Positions 1 to 10,538 of a stretch of 64,000 bases of DNA are shown here, in pieces. Positions within the stretch are counted from its first letter, which is position 1; the number at the start of each line of letters is the position of its first letter. This DNA comes from Pyropia haitanensis (lineage: Eukaryota; Rhodophyta; Bangiophyceae; Bangiales; Bangiaceae). The notes beneath the pieces were generated by a model that was not told the origin of the DNA, ran no database searches, and saw only the letters and a program-made list of their open reading frames with translations. The stretch covers positions 1,182,496 through 1,246,495 of the forward strand of contig SDUX01000002.1 in NCBI GenBank assembly GCA_008729055.1. Direction: 5' to 3'. Both the position numbers and the translations under genes were made by a program.

Positions 1-818
1 AGCGTCGCGCGGAGGTGGCGGATCCACTTGGCCCGCTGCGCGGCCGTCGCGTCGGCCACCTGGTCCAGGGACCTGCCGGGAATGTACGTGAGCAGGATGC
101 CGTCCACCATCCCGTCGGGGCTGCCAACCAGCCCGTGGAGTTGCACCACGTGGGGGTGTAGCGGGATGGTGGTCAGCAGCTGCGCCTCCCGGGCAAGCGC
201 GCCAGCGCCTATGCGGTACACCTGCTTAAAGACGCACACGGTGCCGGTCGTCTTATCCACCGCCCGGAACAATGCCGGATAGCCCCGGAACTCATCCAAC
301 AGGAACAGGTCCGACTGCAGCCGCAGGGGAACACGGCTCTGCGGCACGGGGTTGGGCATCCGCTCCCACGCAAGCAGCGAATACCCATTGTCCTCGTACT
401 CACACGCACGCAGCTCTCCGTTGACCGTCTTTAGCTGCTTGCGGTACGGAGCCTGTGACGACGGCGCGCTGAGCGGCGTGCTCCACGAGCTGCTGCCGAC
501 GGCGTGGGGCTGCGGCACCTCCCACAGCGCCAGGTGCTGCTCGAAAAACCGCCAGCAGGCATGCACGGCCGTCAGAGACGAATGGGAAGAGACGGGCCTG
601 CCGTCTGCGTACCTCACGTCACCGCAGACGGCAAACATACCCAGCATCAGCTCATTCTCTGCGCAGTCCGCCTCGACGGTGTTGCGCTCCAGCATGAGCA
701 CGTACTGTGCACCTTGGTACAGAGCAGTGAAAAAGGCCCGCCGCGTCCTGGCGTCTTTACGGTGGCTAAAAAAGACACACCGCTTCATGTTGGGGCACTC
801 GTCCGCCAGGTCCGCCAT
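1..818 (-). CDS. Protein-kinase-like protein, 5' part (runs off left edge)
   Basis: The frame opens with ATG at 818, the first Met after an in-frame TGA at 828-830, and stays open for 272 codons to the window edge. The first ~165 residues (Cys/His-containing, with VLMLERN and CWRFFEQHLALWEV) match nothing I recognise. From about residue 170 the protein reads like the N-lobe of a Ser/Thr or Tyr kinase: FRAVDKTTGTVCVFKQV supplies a VAIK-type lysine, REAQLL fits the alpha-C glutamate, HPHVVQLHGLV fits strand 4, and ILLTYIPGRSL fits the hinge. The catalytic HRD and DFG loops would lie outside the window, so activity cannot be judged. No intron is needed in the visible part. An atypical or inactive kinase-fold protein is possible. 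Confidence 0.6.
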   Translation of the reverse strand, partial: MADLADECPNMKRCVFFSHRKDARTRRAFFTALYQGAQYVLMLERNTVEADCAENELMLGMFAVCGDVRYADGRPVSSHSSLTAVHACWRFFEQHLALWEVPQPHAVGSSSWSTPLSAPSSQAPYRKQLKTVNGELRACEYEDNGYSLLAWERMPNPVPQSRVPLRLQSDLFLLDEFRGYPALFRAVDKTTGTVCVFKQVYRIGAGALAREAQLLTTIPLHPHVVQLHGLVGSPDGMVDGILLTYIPGRSLDQVADATAAQRAKWIRHLRAT

Positions 819-1642
819 GGCGCCACGTCACCGCCCGGCAGTGCACAGCCCCGCCCAACGGACCCGCCGTGCGGCGCGTTCAAGAGACGCGCGTCGAGAT
901 GCCACCACCGACGCGGCGGCGCGCTCCTCCTTGGTCGTCACACCAGCCGCTGCAGCTGCCGTCGCCAAACGACCAAAACGGACCCGGCCACGACCGCGAC
1001 CGTGGTCAGCGTGGCCTCTACCGCCGTTCGTGCCGTTCCCCACGGGTGGGTGACCGGCCACTGCTGTGGCCGCCTGGGAGGGGACCAACGCAGTGGCGAG
1101 CACTTACAGGAGATGGGGTGCCTCGCCAGGCCCACGCCCCCGCGACGGCGGGTTCGGCCGGCTTGGCCGCTGCGAGCAGCCGTTGTGGTCGTGCACCTAC
1201 TTGGTCGTCAGTGGTCCAAAGGGTGCTCGCCGTCACTGACGTTTCCGTGGTGGTGCGGGCGGGGGCGCAGGCCGGGACAACAAAAAGAGCCGGACAGGAT
1301 GCGCAGTGCGGGGTGCGTGGCTGCTCCCCGCGGCGTGCCGGCGCGCAGGGGGTGACCAGATTACACGATGCGGCGAAAAGCAGGCGGCAGCACCACCGCA
1401 CGGACCTGTGTTGGACGTCGGTTGTGTAGGTCTGGTGCTTGCCCGGACCAAAACGGATCAAGAGCAACAAGGTGGTTGCCACGGATCTCGGGAGCTGCAA
1501 AGGACAGCGGACCTCCAGTGTCGCCGCCCGGTGTTTCCCCAGACAATTGCGAGAAAGTGGAGATTCACTGTTCGCGTCTTTATCACAACGTACTATAATT
1601 GACAACACACACAAGGCAATTGATAGCCGGACTGGCAAGCTC
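819..1642. other. Spacer between kinase-like gene and bZIP 3' end
   Basis: Intergenic. It must hold the promoter and 5' UTR of the leftward kinase-like gene and the 3' UTR of the bZIP gene. Base composition is milder near 1560-1640, where an AT-rich stretch (tactataattgacaacaca) occurs. I see no convincing frame, RNA gene or repeat. Confidence 0.5.
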
Positions 1643-2885
1643 TCATCGCCGCCTCTCGTCCTCCTCCCTCCCCTCTTGCCTCGGCGGCGCGTAGCCACCC
1701 GAGCTGCTGCCCCCGTCGCCACTCTGGCGCCCCTCCCCAGCGCCACTCCCATCCCCCCCCCCATCGCCACGCCCTCCCACCCCATCACCTCCCCCGCCCC
1801 CACTCCCACCCCCGCCCCCACTCCCACTCCCACCCCCGCCCCCACTCCCACCCCCACCCCCGCCCCCACTCCCCCCTCCCCCATCCGTCCGCGCCCCCCT
1901 CACGGCGCCCACCCCCCGCCCCTGCGCCGCCGCCTCGGCGCGCTTGGCCGCCCAAAACGGGCTGACGCTCAGCCGCTGCAGCCGGCCGAGCATGTCGCCA
2001 AGCGCGGCGGCCTCCCCCTCGAGCGCCTCGGCCTGCCGGCGGAGCTCCGCGTTGGCCGCCGCCAGCGCCTCGAGCCGCCGCTTGGCCTCGGCGCGGTTCC
2101 GCGTCGCGGCCTCCCGCGTGCGCATAATCCGCGCCGACCGCTTGCCGAGGGAGCGCACGTCCACCGACCGGCGGGGGCGGCCGCCGTCACCGCCGCCACC
2201 GCCAGTGCCGTCCCCGGCGGGGGGGGTGGCGGGGGAGGTGGGCAAGCCGCCGGCAACGCCGCCGGCGGGGAGGCCCAGCGACAGGTCGAGCGCCGAGTGG
2301 AGGGCGTCGAGGTCCGCGTCGGGCGGCGCGGGCGCCGCGCCGCCACCGCCGCCGCCACCCCCGCCGCCGCTGCCGACGCTGCCGCTGCTGCTGCCGACGC
2401 CGCCGCCACCACCGCCGCCGCCGCCGCTGGCAGCCCACCCGCCCCCCACGGCGGCGGCGTCCGCGCCCCCCCGCGGGGAGGCGGCGGCCGCCCCCGCCGC
2501 GCTCCCCGCCCCCCCGCCCGGCCGGGACCGCCGCAGCACCGACGAGCGGAAGCGGCGTGCCGACGCGGCGGCCGCGGCGGGCCCCGGCGCGGTCAGGTGT
2601 GGCGTCGGCGACCGCACGGGGTAGCTGCTCGCCTTGACCGTCGGCAGCGGCGTGCCCGTCACCGTCGGCCGCGGCGCGGGCGGTGGGGGGTGGTGGGGGG
2701 GCGGGTGGCCGTACGGCCCGGCCACGGCCGCGGCGGCGCCACCGCCTGGGCGTGGCGGCGGCGGCCGCCCGCCGCGCGCCGCGGCGGCCGCCGCCGCGCC
2801 GTGCGGCGGGGCGGCGCCGCTGCCCATGGACAGCGGCAGCGCCTTGCGGGGCGGCGGCGGCAGCGGGTGGAGGGGCGGCAGCGCG

Positions 2886-2922
<37 letters not shown>

Positions 2923-3286
2923 TGCCGACACGGGGCGGTGGCGGCGGCGCGCCGCCCATCACCCCCGACGGCGGCAGCAGCGGGATGGACACGGGGCTCG
3001 TCGGCGGGCCAAAGAGGTCGTCGTCGGGAAAGTCCGCGACCGCGGCGGCGGCGGCGGCGGCGGCAACGGCGGCAGCAGCGGCAGCGGCGCGGGGGGGGGG
3101 CGGCGCAGGGGCGGCGCGCGCGGCGGCACCGCCGCCCCCGCCGGCGCTCATGGGCGGCAGACGCCCACCGTGGCTGCCGCCGCCGCCATACGCGGCGTCG
3201 GCCCCGTCCATGGCGTCGTGGAAGGGGTGCAGGGGGGGGGGGGGGGGCTGCAGCAGCGGCGGCGGCGGCACGCCGCCACCGCCGCG

Positions 3287-3322
<36 letters not shown>

Positions 3323-3721
3323 GGGGGGGAAGAGCAGCGCCGTGTGGGGGGGAGGGGGGGGGGGGAGCAACGCCGCGCCCCCGCCGGCCATCTCGTGCGG
3401 CGCCCCGCCGCCGCCGCCATGGCCGCCGCCATGGCCGCCGCCATGGCCGCCGCCATGACCGCCGCCACTACCGCCGCCGCCGCTGCCATACCCGCCGCCG
3501 CCGCCGCCGCCGCCGCCCGCGTACGGGGCGGCCGGGAGGTAGGGAAACACGGGCCCGCCGTCCAAAACCGCCCCCCGTTCGTGGGGCATGGCCGGCACCC
3601 CGCCGGCGGCGGCGCCCCCACCGCCGCCGCCGCCGCCACGGTCCGGGGCGTACGGGTAGGCGGCGGCGGCGGCCGCCGGCAGCGGCGGCGGCCACGCCAC
3701 CGCCACGGGGTCCTCCTCCAT
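1643..3721 (-). CDS. bZIP transcription factor with Asn-to-Thr basic region
   Basis: Predicted nuclear DNA-binding protein of 692 residues if it starts at the ATG at 3721 (MEEDPVAVAW). The frame is open further upstream, but only as low-complexity sequence. Residues 527-549 form a basic region (KRSARIMRTREAATRNRAEA) followed by a perfect zipper with Leu at 553, 560, 567, 574 and 581. The spacing from position 535 to Arg543 and then to Leu553 matches the canonical N-x7-R-x9-L layout. KRSARI...R resembles plant group I (VIP1/RF2a-like) factors. Position 535, the near-invariant DNA-contacting Asn, is Thr here. Upstream lie Gly-, Pro- and Ala-rich tracts, a fourfold 12-bp repeat encoding GGHG units (about 3417-3464) and an acidic FPDDDLF patch. 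The C-terminus is Gly/Ser repeats encoded by a hexamer repeat (about 1795-1872). The family assignment is solid; the start is uncertain. Confidence 0.72.
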
Positions 3722-3883
3722 CGGCTGCGGCGGCGGCACGCGGGGGGGGGGGGGGCGGGAGGTGCCGCCGGGGGGGGGGGCGGCGGCGACCCGCGCATGC
3801 GCGCCCGCCCGCCCGCCCGCCCGCACCGCCCCGTGCCAACGGCCACGGCAGCCGCGGGCGCCGCCGCGGCGGCAGCGGCGGCA

Positions 3884-3921
<38 letters not shown>

Positions 3922-4372
3922 GCGGACGAACCCGGGTGCCGACGCGGGTGCGGCGGTGGCACGGGCGGCGGGGAGCGCGGGCGCCCGCGGCGGCGACCAC
4001 GGTCGAGCCAAAGGCGGGCGCGCCCGTGAGGGGGGGGTGGGCGGGGGGGGGGGGGGGGGGGGGGGGGGGGAGGCCGCCGCGCCGGTGGCCACCCCGCTGG
4101 CGCCCACGAGCGGCGACCACGACGGCGGGCGACGGCACCCACCGGCGGGGTACGCCGCAGGGGGAGCGGGGGGGGGGGGGGGGGGGAGGGGGAGCGTGAC
4201 GGTGGGCGACGGCGCGACCCGCCGTGCCGCCGCGGCCACCCACCCCGCCGCCCCAGTCCGTGGCGGCCGCCGCCGCCAGCCGGCGGGCGGTCGCGCCGCG
4301 GCGAGTCGGCGCCGCCGCACCCAACGACGGGGCGGTCCTCCCCACGGGCCGTCCCCCAACCCCCCCCCCCCG

Positions 4373-4410
<38 letters not shown>

Positions 4411-4982
4411 GCCGCCGCCGCCGCTGCTGCTGCCGCCACCTCCGCCACCACCTCCGCCGCCGCCACTGCCGCGGCCGCGTCGAGCCGCGGCGGATCGTGG
4501 CCGCCGCCGGCAGTCCCCCCCCCGGCGGGGTGCCACGGCGCACCCCCCCCCCCCCCCCCGCCCCACGCGACGCGACGCCGACGCAACGGCCGGTATAGCC
4601 GCCACGACGACGGCGGCCGCGGCGGGTCGGCGGCGCGGCGGCCACGCGGAGCGCAGCCGCGGGCGGCGCGGCGGCGGTGGCCGCCGCCGGCACCCGCGGC
4701 ACGGACGCGGCGACGCGCGGCGCTCTTATCCGCGGGGCGCCGCCCCCCTCCCCCTCCCCCTCCCCCACCCCCACCCCCCTGCCGCTCGCCCACCGCCGTC
4801 GCGCGGCGGCGGCACCCCCGGCGACGGCGGTGTGCCACCCCCCCCCCACCACCCGCCCGCGCGTCGGTCCCTCCCCCCCCCCCCCCCCCTCTCTCTCCGC
4901 CGCGCCACGCGCTGGCGGCGTGGCGACCGCCGCGACGACCGCCGCACGGGGCGGCGGCGGCCGGCGGCGGGCCGGCCGGCAC

Positions 4983-5022
<40 letters not shown>

Positions 5023-5981
5023 GCTCTTCCCCGCACCGCGCGGCGGCGGCCGCCGCGGCCGGCGGCGGCCGCCACGCGGGCGGGACGGGGACGTGCGCGG
5101 CGGGGCGGACGGCGTCCCCCCCTCCCCCCCCCCCCCCCCCCCCCCACCACTCCGCAACCCTTCCCCCCCCCCCCCTGCGCCGCCACGCCGTCGGGAGCCG
5201 GTCAACCCCGCCGCCGCCCGCCACGCGCGGCCACCCCACCACGGGTCGGCCGCCGCCGGCGGTGCGCCCGCCACCGCCGCCCCGCCCGCCGCGCCCGGCT
5301 GCCGTCGCCCGCCACGGGGAACGTGGTCGGCCGCGCCGCACGCCACGCGCGGCGGTCCCGCGCGGGCGTCGCCCCCGCTGGCCGGTGCGGCGCGGTCCCC
5401 TTCCCCCCTCCCCCCCACGGGTGCTCGCACAGACGCGACGCGCACCCGCTGCGCGGCGGACTCCTCCCCCCCCCCCCCCCCCCCCCTCAACCAAGACGCC
5501 ACACCCAAACGCCCCCTCCCCCCCCCCCCCGCCCCGCCGCCGGCCGCCGCCGCCCGCGCCGCCCGCACAGCCGTAATGCGCTGCCGCCGCCGCGCACGCC
5601 AGCGGCGGCCGGCAGCGCCCGCCACCCCACCCACCCACCCACCCGGCCGCCCGACCGCCCGGCCGCCCACCCTCCAGTCCCAGGGCAGCACGCGGGCGGG
5701 GGCGTAGCACCGCGACGGGGAACGCGGCGGCGGCCGGCAGGCGCTCCCGCCGCCGCCGCCGCCGCCGGCGGCGTCGTCCCCTCTCCGTGCCCAACAAACG
5801 CCAGCCGCGGGCGGCAGCGGGGGGGGAGGGGGGGAGGGGGGGAGGGGGGGGAGGGAACCGACCACACCCCGCCCGCGCCGCGCCACGCCGACGGCGGTGG
5901 CCGCCGCGGCGGCGCCGCCGGTGTGTGCGGTCGGCGGGCCGCCCGCGGCGGCGCCGACAGCGGCACGGACCGGCAGCCGCG

Positions 5982-6016
<35 letters not shown>

Positions 6017-8390
6017 GCCGCGGGCGGTCGGGGCGACGGCCAAGTCCAACTGGGCGGCGGGGGGGACGGCGTCGGTCCCCCCCCCCCCCCCCCCCCTACC
6101 CACCCGCCCCCCCCGCTCCGTCTGCACGCGGCGGCAGCGGCGGCGGCGGGGGATCCCCCCCCGCCGGGTGGACGCCGCCCCGAGGCGGGACGTGGCGGCG
6201 GCCGCCGCGCGGCAGCGGCGGCGGCGGGCGTGCCGCGCACGTGGAGGGGGGGGGGCGGCGCGCAAGGGCGGGGGGGGGGGGGGGGAGGGCGGGGAGCGCC
6301 GGCGGCGCGGACGAAACCGCCGCGCGGGGAGGGGGGGGGGTGGGGGGGGGGGGGGAAAAAGAGCGGCGGCGTGCCTGCGAAAAGAGGCAGAGGCGGTAAG
6401 GGGGGGCGAGGGGGGGGGATAGAGGGGGGGGTGGAGGGGGGGGGGGGGGGGGGTGTCACGCCCGCCGTGGATGCCCGCCACACCCCCTGTCCCGCCGCGC
6501 CGGCCGCGGCGTCGCAGACGCGGACGGCACGTGCGCGGGCGGGCCGGGCGGCGGCCTCCCCTCCCCCCCCGCCCTCCCCCCCCCCCCCCGCCCTCCCCCC
6601 CCAGCAGCACACCCACCCAGCCGCCGTCCCGTGGCGGGCGTCCCCCTCGGATCGTCCCCCCCCCCCCCCCCCACCCTCCCGCCCCCCCCATGGCTGGCAC
6701 ACACACACACCCCCCCCCCCCCGGCACCACCGTGGCCCCGCTGTCGCCGCCACGGGCCCCGCTGTCGCCGCCGCGGCGGCGTGCCGCCGCGGCGGCGGCG
6801 CCGTCGGCGGGCGCCCCCCCCCCCCCCCCCCCCCAGCGTGGCGGCCGCCCCCCGTCTGGCCCGCCCTTGCCAGCGGCGCCGCGGCACACGCCGCGCGCGT
6901 GTGGCGCGGCGGCGGGGGGGGGGGGGGGTGGGGGGGGGGGGCGCCGCGCGGCGGTGGGGCGGCCGCCGCGGTGGTGGCCGTGGCGGTGGCGGGCGGACAC
7001 ACGGCCGGCGGGTGGGGGTAGTGGGGCGGAGGGGGGGGGAGGGGGGGGGGGGGGGGGGAGGGGGGAGGGGGGGGGGGGGGTGACACACCGCGGCAGGGTG
7101 GGTTGCTGCTGGTGGCAGCGGGGTGCACCAGGGGGGGGTGGGGGTGCGGCCGGAGGGGGGTAGGGGGGGGGGGGGGGGTGCCGCCGCGTCGGCACCCAAC
7201 GATGAGGATCCACACGTGGGGGGGGGGCGCGCGGCGGGGGGGAGGTCACGGCCGGCGGGCGGCGCGGGCTGCCACGCCACCCGCGACGCGCGCGCACGTT
7301 TCAGCCGCGCACGTCATCCACGGCAAGGGGGAGGGAGGCGGCACGCGGGAGACGGTAGGGGCGGTGGGGGGGAGGGGGGGGGGGGAGGGAGGGAGGGAGG
7401 GAGGGGGGGGGGGAGGGGGGGGGACGGGCCCCGCGAAACGGAACCGCGTTCCCGGTCCGCCTGCCAAGCGCGGCGGGGGGGGGGACCGACCGCCCGCGCG
7501 CCCAGACGGCGCCGCCGGCGACGCCGCCGGTGCCACGACGGGCCGGCGGCTCCCCCCCCCCCAGCTGGGGCGGCGGCGGCGGCGGCCGGCCCGTGCGGCC
7601 GCCGCGGCGGCGGGCGTGGCGGCGGCTCCGCCCGGGGCAAGCGCCGCCCCGCCCCGCGTGGCGGGCGGGCCGTCCCCACCGCCGCCGGCGGCGGCGGGCG
7701 GTCCGCGTCGACGCCGCGGCGGCCGCGACGCACCCCCCCTCCCCCCTCTGGGGCGTCCCACCGCCACGGCCAGCGGCGGCGGCGGCGGCGGCGGCGGGCA
7801 CACCCCCCGCCCTCGGCGGCCGCCGCGCGGCACATACACCCCCCGCGTGGCGGCGACCGCCACGCACCGCGCGGGGCGGAGGGCGGCGCGTCGTCCCCCC
7901 CCCCCCCCCCGCCGCTCCCCCCCCCTCCGTCAGACCCGCCCTCCACACCCCCCGCCGTGGCCGCCACGTACCGACGCGCGGGGCCGCCACACGGGCGGGC
8001 GGCGTCGGGGCGGGCGGGCGGCACCGCCGCGGCGGCCGCCACGACCGGCCGCCGACAGCGCCGTGCGTGGCGGCGGTGGCGGCCGTGGGGGACGGCCGCG
8101 GCTGGGTCGCGCGCAGCCGCGCCGCGGCAGGCGTCGTCAAGAGCGCAGATGGGTGCGGGTGGCCGGCGCGGGGGGGGGTGGGGGGGGGGGGGGGGGGGCG
8201 CGGCTGCGCCCGCCACGACGGCGCCGGCCGCCGGCGCGCGGCGGGAGGCGCGCTGCCGTGGCCGCCGCCGCGGGCGCTGCGCGCGGGTGTGGCGGGATCC
8301 CGCGGCGTGGGAGGGGGGGGGCGGGGGGGGGAGGGGGCGCGGGTGTGGCTGCGGCACCCCGACAGGGCGGTGCCGTGCCAGCAATGAACG
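3722..8390. other. GC-homopolymer desert upstream of the bZIP gene
   Basis: About 4.7 kb made almost entirely of GGC/GCC triplets and runs of 8 to over 20 G or C, for example near 4041-4070, 5125-5143, 6440-6452, 7050-7080 and 8169-8198. Long frames exist on both strands only because stop codons are rare at this composition, and none shows a recognisable domain. The region may include the bZIP promoter and 5' UTR. G-quadruplex and polymerase-slippage potential is high. Confidence 0.6.
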
Positions 8391-9196
8391 CTGCCGCCCG
8401 AGCAGCCACGGGCTTGCACTGCAAGCGGCGTGTAGGTCGGACACATCGAATCCAAGATCCGATGTGGGTTGGGGATCTGGTTCCGCAAAAGGGCCATGCG
8501 TGAGGCTGAGAGCGCCCCATGACACGTGACACGCGAGTACGGATTCCAATGGAGAATGCAACGCCCAGAGTCGATTGGCCCGCGGTGACCAGTCGTGCAC
8601 CGGTGTGGCGCATGACGATAAAATGCTCATATTTGTTGAGGTTGGCCGTGCCGAGGTAAACAGCTTTGAAAAACCGTTCGCCCGTAACAGTCGCACGGCT
8701 ATCTCGGACAGATGGCTGACAGTGATTTGCAGATTGATTGATTGAGAGGGGACACCGCCCACGTCGACGTCCCCAACACGCGTCAGGTAGGTGCTGCGAG
8801 AGCGCTATGACGGCGGGGAGGGTGGTCGTCGGCGTGACCCTGCTCCCGTCCACAAAGGGCCAATGGATGGGGCAACAGGGAAGGGGAACCACGCGGCGCC
8901 CCGCCGCCAGGGGCGTGCAGCACAGACGTCGCCGCCTCGCCCCGCACCGACTGGTTGACCTGGTCTGGTGCGACGCAGGCGGGCGCGGCGGGCGGGGGGG
9001 GAAGGCCGCAGCGACGGTCGCCGGTCCTCCCGGGGGTGGTCGTCGCGCCGGCGGTGGGCGCTACCGCCCGTCCGCGAGCAGCGCGTCGAGGCACGTTGGG
9101 AAGAGGGCTCTCGTGCGCGCGACATTGGCGCGGGCGCGCACGCCAAGAAGATGGTCGCTCGCCGTCCCGACAGGCCCCGCCAGATGGAGCTTTGGA
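8391..9196. other. Non-coding spacer, normal composition
   Basis: The base composition drops abruptly to a more ordinary level here. No frame on either strand has recognisable domains. The stretch 8610-8740 is relatively AT-rich. Nothing assignable. Confidence 0.4.
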
Positions 9197-9878
9197 AGAG
9201 CATGTCTATCGGTGCGCAAAAAAAACATTTTTTAGCTCAGCGCATGTCTATCGGTGCGCCAAAAAGCTATATCCGTGCGTGAAAAAGCTATCCTCTGAGC
9301 TATATTCTGCAGGATGGCTCAGAGGATAGCTTTATAGCTAAGCCAATCAGATGCGCGGATCGGGGACTCACCCCGCAGCGAGCCCGTTCATTTCACTTGG
9401 TGTTGGGTCGGCCGTTGGAGTTGTTGTCGCGACATTTTCGACGGAGCAGCAGCGCGGCCAGCGCCTGGCTGCCCGCCCTTGCGGCACCCACCCTTTTCCA
9501 TCCCCCCAGAAGAGCTGCGTACCCCCTCGCTTGTCATTCAAGCCCATCCACGCTCTATCCCCCAAGACAAGCTGGGGTAATTGGGAAAGGGTGCTCCGCG
9601 GTGACCACGTAGACCGCGGATGGGGATCGGGGGAGGGGGGGGGGGAGCGGGGATGATGGTGTAGGAGACCGGCAGGGTGTGGCACAGCCCGGTCCGGGAT
9701 GGGAGCAGCCACTGGCGTGCAGCGGTGCTCGTCCAGTCTCCACCACACTTTGGACTTCAAAAGAACTTGTGGCGAAAATGTTAACAATAGCTCCACACTG
9801 ATAGACGTGCGCTCTGCTGGAGCCAAAAAAAAATAGCTTTTTGGATATAGCTTTTTGGCTCACTGATAGACATACTCT
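9197..9878. mobile_element. Non-autonomous inverted-repeat element (MITE-like), ~680 bp
   Basis: The two ends are inverted copies. Positions 9243-9274 match the reverse complement of 9843-9874 at 29 of 32 bases (tgtctatc..gtg..gccaaaaagctatatcc). The outermost bases AGAG[C/T]ATGTCTATC also agree at 9197 and 9878. Each end carries a second copy of the RYGTCTATCRGTG motif (9201-9213 on the left, about 9799-9812 on the right). No transposase frame lies inside and no clear target-site duplication is visible. The likely class is a non-autonomous DNA transposon. Confidence 0.5.
9286..9331. repeat. Perfect 15-bp inverted repeat (hairpin)
   Basis: agctatcctctgagc at 9286-9300 is exactly complementary to 9317-9331, with a 16-nt spacer. 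It lies inside the left arm of the inverted-repeat element and could form a stem-loop. Confidence 0.7.
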
Positions 9879-10538
9879 AAGCTAGAACGGTCCGCATCAT
9901 TCACTAACGCGCTTTCACTTTTCTGGCCGACCTGTCAAGAAAACGAAAGCGTGAAAGTCTGCTTACACTCGATAATGTTTGTCGTCTTCAATGCACTGAG
10001 AAAAAACATGCTTTTTGGCTGACTCTTCCAGAGATCGATCGAAATGTGGTGCTAACTCAGAAACCTCACTGTTTTTGACTTTTTTTGTTCTAAGGTCATG
10101 CGCCGCAGACGTAGTTGGGCGAGGCGCTGTTCCGCATGGACTGGTCCCGGATGCACGCGGGTTTCCTCCGCGGCGACCCTGTTATTGTCGTGTCCCCGTG
10201 GCACCGTCGTCCCGACAAGCGCCTGCAGGCGCATGCTGGTGCCGGGTGTGGGCAGCGGTTGCTGTCCGAGACGACAGTGGGGAGATGCTTGCGTCGCGCA
10301 CACGCTCTGAGGGGACGTCCGTCATGAGCAACCTGGCAGCGCACGCTTCGGACCTTGAGTGGACGCAGTCGCCGCCCATCGCCTCGGCTACTCTCACATT
10401 GTTCCCGTTGGATGTGTGTGCTGTGGCATGAACCGGTACTCGTGGCTTTCTTTTGTGTATGCAAGGGCGCACAGTGAATGCAGAACAAAGGTTGCACGCC
10501 GCCACCCTGCCCTCCCCGCCCCCGCCCTCGTTCTGTCG
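9879..10538. other. Spacer 3' of the lactone oxidase
   Basis: Intergenic, comparatively AT-rich up to about 10100. It holds the 3' UTR of the leftward lactone oxidase. The remaining frames look random. Confidence 0.4.

Noticed and set aside
1439..5707. Plus-strand open frame of 1422 codons antisense to the bZIP gene
   Set aside because: Arg/Ala/Pro/Gly low complexity with no domain; it is the shadow of the minus-strand bZIP frame and of stop-poor GC-rich DNA.
3722..7297. Upstream extension of the bZIP frame to a 1884-residue protein
   Set aside because: The extension is pure homopolymer and triplet sequence with no conserved block; a start at 3721 gives a sensible N-terminus.
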